Below are positions 57,401-64,000 of a stretch of DNA of 64,000 nt, in pieces; the stretch's first letter is position 1; each line of letters begins with the position of its first letter. Source of the stretch: Chrysopilus asiliformis. Taxonomy: Eukaryota > Arthropoda > Insecta > Diptera > Rhagionidae. Made by a program: the position numbers and the translations under genes. The notes under the pieces were generated by a model. The model ran no database searches. It had not been told where the DNA came from and saw nothing but the letters and a program-made list of their open reading frames with translations. The DNA lies in assembly GCA_964034945.1 (NCBI GenBank), contig OZ035963.1, positions 62,711,682-62,775,681 of the forward strand, written 5' to 3'.

Positions 57401-59526
57401 GGCAAAACAAAATCGCTGATATCTCCCCTATCTGAAGCTAACGATTGAATTGAATCGTGCCCCCCAATATCTCTTAATGGAACATCCGCTTGATGCCGAG
57501 CCGACGGAACTGATGGCCCAAAAGAGAGTGAGAGTAAATGGATGACGTCACTGGGGAGCACAGTAGGACATTAGCATGCGATAAAGCGAGACAAAAATTG
57601 GGTAAAAAGCGCAGCAAAAAAGCATTCCACTCTTGGCGTTGCAATGTTTTGGCTCCACTCCACTCACTCGATTCATGTTGGCATAAGTGAATGCTTGCGT
57701 TGTTAAGGGGAGGTGGGGGGCCGCATTTGATAGCTGTGTGGAGCAACGCGAAACGCAAACAGTGGGACCCCAAACAAAATTTTAAGGCGGCTGTATTGCT
57801 TTTCACTGTGTCTGTGCAAAACGCTGTAAATGTGGTTTAAATGCTGGCCGTTGCCGTGGTTACCAACGATAACGAAGCTGGCCGTAACTGGCTGTTTTTG
57901 GCTCCCGGCCCGAATCCAACTGATTACGTATAAAGCTAATTTTTGCCCATCGTGCTCAGGAAAAAGGGAAGCAGGGGGTGGTTGGGCTGGTGCGAGGCCG
58001 GTGTTTGTAGTCAACAAAATCGTCGTAGCTGTGCAGCGGGGATTAGAACCGAAGTGTGGACTCAGTGGGCTTAAAGTTGTGTTGAGGTTATGTAGATGTG
58101 GATTTTCGGAATTAGGATTTCTGAATACGAGAGGAGCGAAAAGGGGGGCAGCATCTGACAGCGACCAGATCGACACGTTTTCGTGCATGATAACGACTCA
58201 CTCAGTCTTGAATCGCGTTGATCCACTGAGAATTCTGTCCGTCAAACATTTTTCTGTATTTAAATAATTTAAAAAAAAATCCAGGAGTGATTTTTAAAAT
58301 CAGTGAAATTTTTGGTAAACTGTGCGGACGAAAAAAAGCCGTGCCAAGGAAGAAGAAATCCTGTAAAGAAAGTAGGGCTGCCAGATGGCAATCGTGCTAA
58401 GTTTAAAAAACTTCAGGTAACTAATGACGTCATTTTATCGAATTCCTTGCGAGTGTAGCAAGCGTAATCGGCCCTTTCCGGTACGGAGAGAGCTTTTTTT
58501 GATTTTTGAGAGCCAAATGAGTAACCTTTCACGTTAGGTAGGCATTTTTTTTGGCTAATTAAATTACCCAAGGGTATTTCTTTCTACCTTTGCAAAAAGC
58601 AATGGGTAGTCCTAAAAGTGATATGAATTACCCCCTCTTCGTACTGAAAAAATGGTAATTTAGAGGTTAATCCAAATTACCTCCTCCCCGAAAAGTGCAG
58701 TTAATTCACATAGTTATATTAATTACCCAACAGAATTTAGCGCATCACAAACTTCCAATTAAAATTTGTTTGGCCGGCGAAAAATTGGCGTTCGGCATGA
58801 TCTTCAGGAATTCATGTGATCGAAACAGCAAAAATAACATATCGGTTATAAAAATAACGCCATCAATGTATTTTGGATCCTCTTCAATTTCGAATTGCAT
58901 ATAAATTAAATATCTATCGATGATTATCAAGTGTTGGTGGTGATTTTTTTTTTCTTTTCGTTCGTGTGTGTTACTAAAATTATTTAAAATGTTTGTTTCG
59001 CTACACAGCAGAGATAAGTTTTTTTTTTTAGTTTTAATTATATAACAATGCCTCCTTGTGTAATGAGACAGCATCGCACCAATCATCTGACAACACTTGA
59101 GTGGCCCACATTTTACTTCTGGTCTGGTCTCCTCTTTCTCGCTTTAGTTTTCTTATCGCATTAACCGAACTGACACCTATCCAAGATCACCAAGAAGCAA
59201 AACTGCTCCAACTTGACTGTGATGTAGGTGAGATAGTCGGTACAATCGATATATGTCGTCTCGCACCCCCCTAAATTCTTAATTATGCGATGTTTGGCTT
59301 ACCGGTTCGGTCCGCTGGATGAATGTTTGGTCTCGGTTAGACGCAATTTAGAGGGGGTGTGTGTGTGTGGATCCAGGGGGCGTTTGGGATAACTCGAAAT
59401 TGTACACAAATTTGTATAAAGTGATAAAATTTCCTCTAATGATAAAAATACTTCAACCCATGTTGTCGTTTTTAATGCCTATACCTTTGATTTTTTTTTC
59501 GGTGCCGTAGAATTTGGTAATATGAT
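54435..59526. other. No certain gene; GC-rich block 57300-58250
   Basis: Overlapping frames of 110-161 codons on both strands at 57474-58267 come from a GC-rich block with few stops, without a domain I recognise. The rest is AT-rich. It may be intron of the gene starting at 52720. Confidence 0.45.
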
Positions 59527-59780
59527 ATATGAGGCGTTAAAAGCTAGAATGGACCAACCCACATGTCGAAATCGTGAATTTTTTTGTGTTTGAATCACTA
59601 TTGCGAGTGAGTTTTTAGATAAAAATGTTTGGATGCACACAAGAACATTTCAACATTGAGTAATAAAGTCCACAGATTTTTTTTTTCCAAAAATTTACAG
59701 TCAATAATAGTACAAAAGTGGAAAAGCTTCAAAAACTCGATTATGTGGCTTGGTCCACTCTAGCTTTTAACGCCTCATAT
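59527..59780. mobile_element. MITE with ATATGAGGCG ends
   Basis: ATATGAGGCGTTAAAAGCTA and GAATGGACCA face TGGTCCACTC and TAGCTTTTAACGCCTCATAT. 254 bases, non-coding. Confidence 0.9.
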
Positions 59781-59940
59781 TAGGTTGGGCAAAAAATGTC
59801 GTGTCTTTTTCTCAGCAGATGGCTTTGATGCACTACACTGCAGAACTATTGGTTGCACTCGGGCAATACTGTATTGTATGACAGTTGATACATAAGCTAA
59901 TGCTGGAAAAAGATTCATTGCAATCTGTGCAGTGTAATGT

Positions 59941-60424
59941 GGCCCCTAGACGTACAATATTATTGTGCAATATTTCAATATTGTGCAATATATTGACCGT
60001 CTAGGGTAATATTGAACGGTTGTGCAATATATTGAAGGAATCAAAATCGGTTTGATTTTTATTGCACAATAAGATTTTATTGTATAGTCTGAGGGCCATA
60101 TTGCACAATATTGGCTCAGTATCGTATGAAATATCGCTGAGAGTACACCTAACCATGGCTTATTTTTAAGTCATTCAACAAATGTTCGTACTGACTTCTT
60201 TTTTTAACCACTCCTTCATCCATTTGCGCTTTTTTTTAACTCTTTTTGAAATTCACAGCCAGTGCAAAGGCTACACAACTAGCTTCAATGCCATTTAGGG
60301 ACATTTTGACTGCTCAAGAATCAAACGAAAAATGATTTATTGTGCAATAATATTGCATAGTCTAGGGGCATGTCAATAATATTGTACAATATATTGCACA
60401 ATAATATTGTACGTCTAGGGGCCG
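59941..60424. mobile_element. 484-bp MITE with 33-bp perfect ends
   Basis: GGCCCCTAGACGTACAATAT and TATTGTGCAATAT at left, exact complement at right. The inside is rich in ATATTGCACAAT motifs in both directions. Confidence 0.92.
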
Positions 60425-60538
60425 TATTACATAAGTTATTGAGTCGCAAAAATGAGTCAAATTTCTGAAAAAAATCGTTACATTTTGCAATTTTACTACG
60501 ATAAAGGGAAGGTCCTTGGACATAGAACCATGTAAGAA

Positions 60539-60902
60539 ATAACGATTTTCGTGCCCCTGGGCTAACTTTTGAACCCGTGTAATTTTCACTTTGGTTGAGG
60601 ACTTGTTGGAAAGGGCACAGTCTCTAGTTTCATCCATATATGGCTTCAAGAGCCATCGAATTGCAGGGGGATGGTGAGGGGTTAACGAACTTTCTCGTCG
60701 GCACAAATTCCATTTCTGCAATGATTTCTGTGAAAAATCACGAGAAAGTTCGTTAACCCCTCACCATCCCCCTGCAATTCGGTGGCTCTTGAAGCCATAT
60801 ATGGATGAAACTAGAGATTGTGCCTTTTCTAAAAAGTCCTTACCCAAAGTGAAAACTTCACTGTTTCAGAAGTTAGTTTAGGGGCAAAATCGTGCATCGT
60901 TC
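60539..60902. repeat. Large inverted repeat, about 160-bp arms
   Basis: Arms 60539-60698 and 60740-60902 around a 41-base loop. The inner 80 bases are almost perfect (TTCATCCATATATGGCTTCA; GGGGGATGGTGAGGGGTTAA); the outer parts are about 80-85% matched. Confidence 0.93.
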
Positions 60903-63413
60903 TTTGTGTTCACACCAAAATGTCCTTAAAAAAACTACGAAATATTGATTTCAACTCCATATTCAGAAGGCTATTCAGGAAGTTGAAAATTCCAAAGAAT
61001 TGGTCAGAAAATCCATTGAAACGGCAGCATTGTCGTGTATTTTTATAAAGATCTCATCGCAAATAGACAAAAAATGGTGTGTGTAGATAATGAAGTGGTA
61101 TAACATACTGGCTATGATTGCCAGAATCAAATTCACCCTCGCGACTCTCCCCTTTTCCACGTAGCCCAGCATACCGCATTGTGAAGATCATGATGTTTGG
61201 CGACGACGACGACGATCGTCGAAATGATCACAGATTCAGCACCGTTTTAACATCTCATTAAAGCGGCTTGCATATTTGATTCGTTGTGTTGTCGTTCATC
61301 GGAGAGTAAACTCTGAACGTAGATTTTTTTTTCTACTACGTATCAACGTAGATAGAGATTCTTCTTCTCATTCGAATATTGTGATCACTTTAATATCACC
61401 ATCGAAGATCACTATGCCTATACTTAAACTAGTAGCAGCATAAGATAATGTGCACATTTCATTTGAGCCAAACAAATGGACGTTCAACGGCGGTCAATCA
61501 GATTTGTCGTACAATGAATGTCCGAATGACTGAAATTAAATTGAGTCAACCAATCAGAAATTGTGTAGTACTACATACTAGAATAAACATCACTAACAAA
61601 CGGCCAACGATCGGTATTAGTAGTCAAGCAAGCGTATAACGATTAGCATTTCAGCAGTATTTTTATTTAGTCATTTGACAACGACGACACACGGAAAGAA
61701 AAAGATTTTTCCACTCAAAATCGCTTCTGCTAGCTAGCGTCTCTATAGTTTTTTGTTTGTTTTTTTGTTTTTTAATCCAAGATAGATATTTTTGGTAGAT
61801 TTTTTAGTTTTCTCATTTGTTTTCGTCATCCAATAGGTTTTTAAGATACACGTAGAAATAGATAGTCGACATTCTCTCCGTATCCATCCATCTATCTATC
61901 TATCCATCTATCTATCTACGATGTTGAGACGGATTTAAATTTGTCGAAATCTTGGAATGAGCATTGAACATAGAAAAAGTGTTGATCGCGTCCCGGTTCT
62001 CAGTTGGTTTCATTCCGACAGACCTATGAACACTCAATAATTTAACACATTTTGATTTAAAAAAAAAATAGTAAAATAAAAAAATTTTCGCTTTTGGACT
62101 CACCTTAAAAAAAACTCAATTCAATTGATATTATTATTGTAATCTAAAAATATTGTTTATATCAAACAACTTTGCGGATTTTTGTGTATATTTGTGCGGT
62201 TTTTTTTCATCATCATCGATGAGAGTAGAATACAAGGCAAGGCCTCTTAAATCCAGCCACGCTACGAGTACTCGTACTCGTATATATCACAAACAACGCA
62301 GCAATATGGCCACACTTTTAAACACAGTCGAACCTCAATTCAAATTCCGCGATATAACAATTTAGTTTTGTGTTTGCATCAGACGATTATACAGTGTTAA
62401 CAAAAAAATTTAAGAGCACCACCATTTCGAATGTGTAAATCACCATTAAACAACGTATAAAAAATTACAAATCAACAAGAAAGCAGTGAAAAAACAATCG
62501 TAGTGAAATTTGCTGTAATTTCATGCAAAAAACGTGGTAAATTTCCAATATTTTTTTTTACATAATTTTGTCTTTCTATTACAAAAAAAAAGTTTTAATT
62601 AACGGATCAAACAAAGGGTAAGAATCAATGTTTGTGCGTTGTTTTTTTCTGCGCATTTTCTCAGGTTTTACCTAAAACAACAGTTGAAGTGTTTTTCTTT
62701 TTCTTGTCCTGAAAATATCTCTTGAGTCTTGATGCCCCATGAAAATAACGATTGTGTGATTGTTTTGTCGTTGCGCAATAAGAAAAAGGTGGTAAATAAA
62801 ATGTGATTGTGTTTAATAAACTTGTGCATAGGAATTTTAGGTTCTAAGATCACCGATAAGGTTATCACGGACGATTGTAAGGATTTTTTTCAATTTGCTT
62901 ACTTTGTAAGGTTTCGCCGAAGATAGTAAAAGGTTCACATTAGATAATATCAGTGATGGTTCTAATGAACGTCTTGTTAGCATCTTGTTAAAAATGTGCT
63001 TTTTACGATTGCGCAATAAAATGTGTCTAAAGTGTGAATGTTCTTTTTTCGATGCTATTTCAATTCTATATAGATTTTCAAATCGAGATGGCCACAATCC
63101 CAGTTCAAATTTACTGAATTTTAACTACTTTACCGATAGGTATTTGACCTAATTCTGTTAAAAGCATCTTGGAAACGTCATAGTAATTTAACCCTTACGT
63201 ACAGCAGCGTTTATTAGTTTTTTCCGGCTTGTTGAACTGGTCATTTAACCAATTATTACATTGTGATTGTGAAGTAGGCTTTTTTTATTATTACATTGTG
63301 ATTAAAATCACGGTCAATAACAAAAGCAAACTAAATTATTCCATGTGCATTTTGTTTTATGTATTCGACAATTTTTATAAAATACATCACTCTAATTTAT
63401 CGCTTTTTCGAAC
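60903..63413. other. No gene recognised; possible start site near 62370
   Basis: Includes a (GAC)n palindrome at 61200-61216, the ATCT repeat, and a stretch from about 62374 (GCATCAGACGATTATACAG) to a GTAAAT donor at 62537 that resembles a non-coding 5' exon. Evidence is weak. Confidence 0.35.
61884..61919. repeat. ATCT microsatellite
   Basis: About nine CTAT/CCAT units; a simple tetranucleotide repeat. Confidence 0.9.
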
Positions 63414-63503
63414 CTCTCCTCCCCTTGTCAAACTGTTTTGCAATTTGTTGTATAATCCCATACAAGAAATTGCAAAACAGCATCACGACAGGAGGAGAGA
63501 GGA
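63414..63503. repeat. Inverted repeat, about 40-bp arms
   Basis: CTGTTTTGCAATTTGTTGTA faces TACAAGAAATTGCAAAACAG across 8 bases. The outer CCTCTCCTCC and GGAGGAGAGAGG extend the pairing. Confidence 0.8.
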
Positions 63504-63916
63504 AGAAAAACGAAAATTCGAACTCCTGGTACCACGACCTATCGCAAACATTTGAAAGGTTTTGAGTAATATTTTGTATAAAAGCTGAATTGTTAGGATA
63601 ATCCTCATTGTATCTTTGCGAAAAATGTTGCACATAAAAAGTTAGGAAGTTCCCAAGAGCAAAACCCCTACACCCCCGCATTTCAGGGGAAAGTCCCTCA
63701 GAACGTGATTTTCTGGTTTTTGGGCCGCTGAGCAGCATTTCAATACCGAAATTTTGAAATTCGATATGCGAGATTCTGCAGAGACTATCACGTTTCAAAA
63801 ATTCAACTTCTAAACGTCAATAGTTTTCATTACAATTATGTTGAAAATTCAACAAATGTTTCAACAATAATTCAAGCATTTATTTGTTCAAAAATACTTT
63901 CTTGTTGAAACATTTG

Positions 63917-64000
63917 TTGAAATGAAGCAATTTCTATTGAAATGAAGCAATTTCTGTTGAAATGAAGCAGTTTCTGTTGAAATGAAGCAGTTTCTGTTGA
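63917..64000 (+). repeat. 20-bp tandem array cut by the window edge
   Basis: Unit TTGAAATGAAGCAGTTTCTG, 4.2 copies and still in progress at the last base. The first units have CAATTTCT; later ones CAGTTTCT. Confidence 0.95.

Noticed and set aside
57703..58267. Overlapping frames of 145 and 161 codons on opposite strands
   Set aside because: No domain, no splice support, and both strands open at once, which points to base composition.
1..64000. tRNA, rRNA, CRISPR arrays, bacterial-type operons or inserted symbiont DNA
   Set aside because: No cloverleaf with a convincing T-loop, no spaced direct repeats and no prokaryotic genes were seen.

Overview
This window is nuclear DNA from an insect, most likely a dipteran fly. 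It is AT-rich, its genes are split by introns, it contains several mariner-type transposon relics, and both recognisable proteins match fly genes best. I cannot fix the genus from sequence alone. Only two protein-coding genes can be named with confidence. Almost everything else is intron or intergenic DNA packed with small transposons, foldback elements and tandem repeats.

Layout. Positions 1-15962 hold no recognised exon and look like the large upstream intron or 5' flank of the proline dehydrogenase gene. They carry two dead mariner copies (about 1500-1868 and 7513-8234), several dispersed repeat families and many inverted-repeat elements. From 15963 to 28368 on the + strand lie the exons of proline dehydrogenase (slgA/PRODH), the mitochondrial FAD enzyme that starts proline breakdown. 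The 5' exons with the mitochondrial leader are upstream of the window. The first two exons seen are a tandem pair of equal length (122 bases, 26 of 40 residues identical) that can only be used one at a time. Spliced from either one to the stop, the reading frame is continuous for 516 codons. The introns are full of MITE-like insertions, one of them with a perfect TTAA target duplication.

Positions 28369-32546 are AT-rich 3' flank without a gene. On the - strand, 36048 to 32547 encodes a 1034-residue LRPPRC/bicoid-stability-factor-like PPR protein (bsf) in two exons, predicted to be a mitochondrial RNA-binding protein. Both named genes therefore act in mitochondria and converge tail to tail, but nothing in the sequence shows that they are co-regulated.

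Positions 36049-64000 hold no gene I can name. A likely + strand gene begins there: a coding start at 52720 joins a 38-base exon at 54095-54132 with near-ideal splice sites, and a possible non-coding first exon lies at 36849-36932, divergent from bsf. Its later exons are probably beyond the window. The rest is transposon and repeat DNA: a mariner-family deletion derivative at 49804-50358, several foldback MITEs (43513, 59527, 59941, 60539), (CTGT)-type arrays, and a 20-bp tandem array that runs off the right edge.

The most interesting observations are the mutually exclusive PRODH exons, the weak splice donors and possible short isoforms of the same gene, the micro-exon gene start at 52720-54132, a MITE whose 17-bp terminus has been amplified about 13 times, and several nested insertions that give relative ages. 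I found no clear new biological system such as a novel operon or defence system. No tRNA, rRNA or CRISPR array was recognised.
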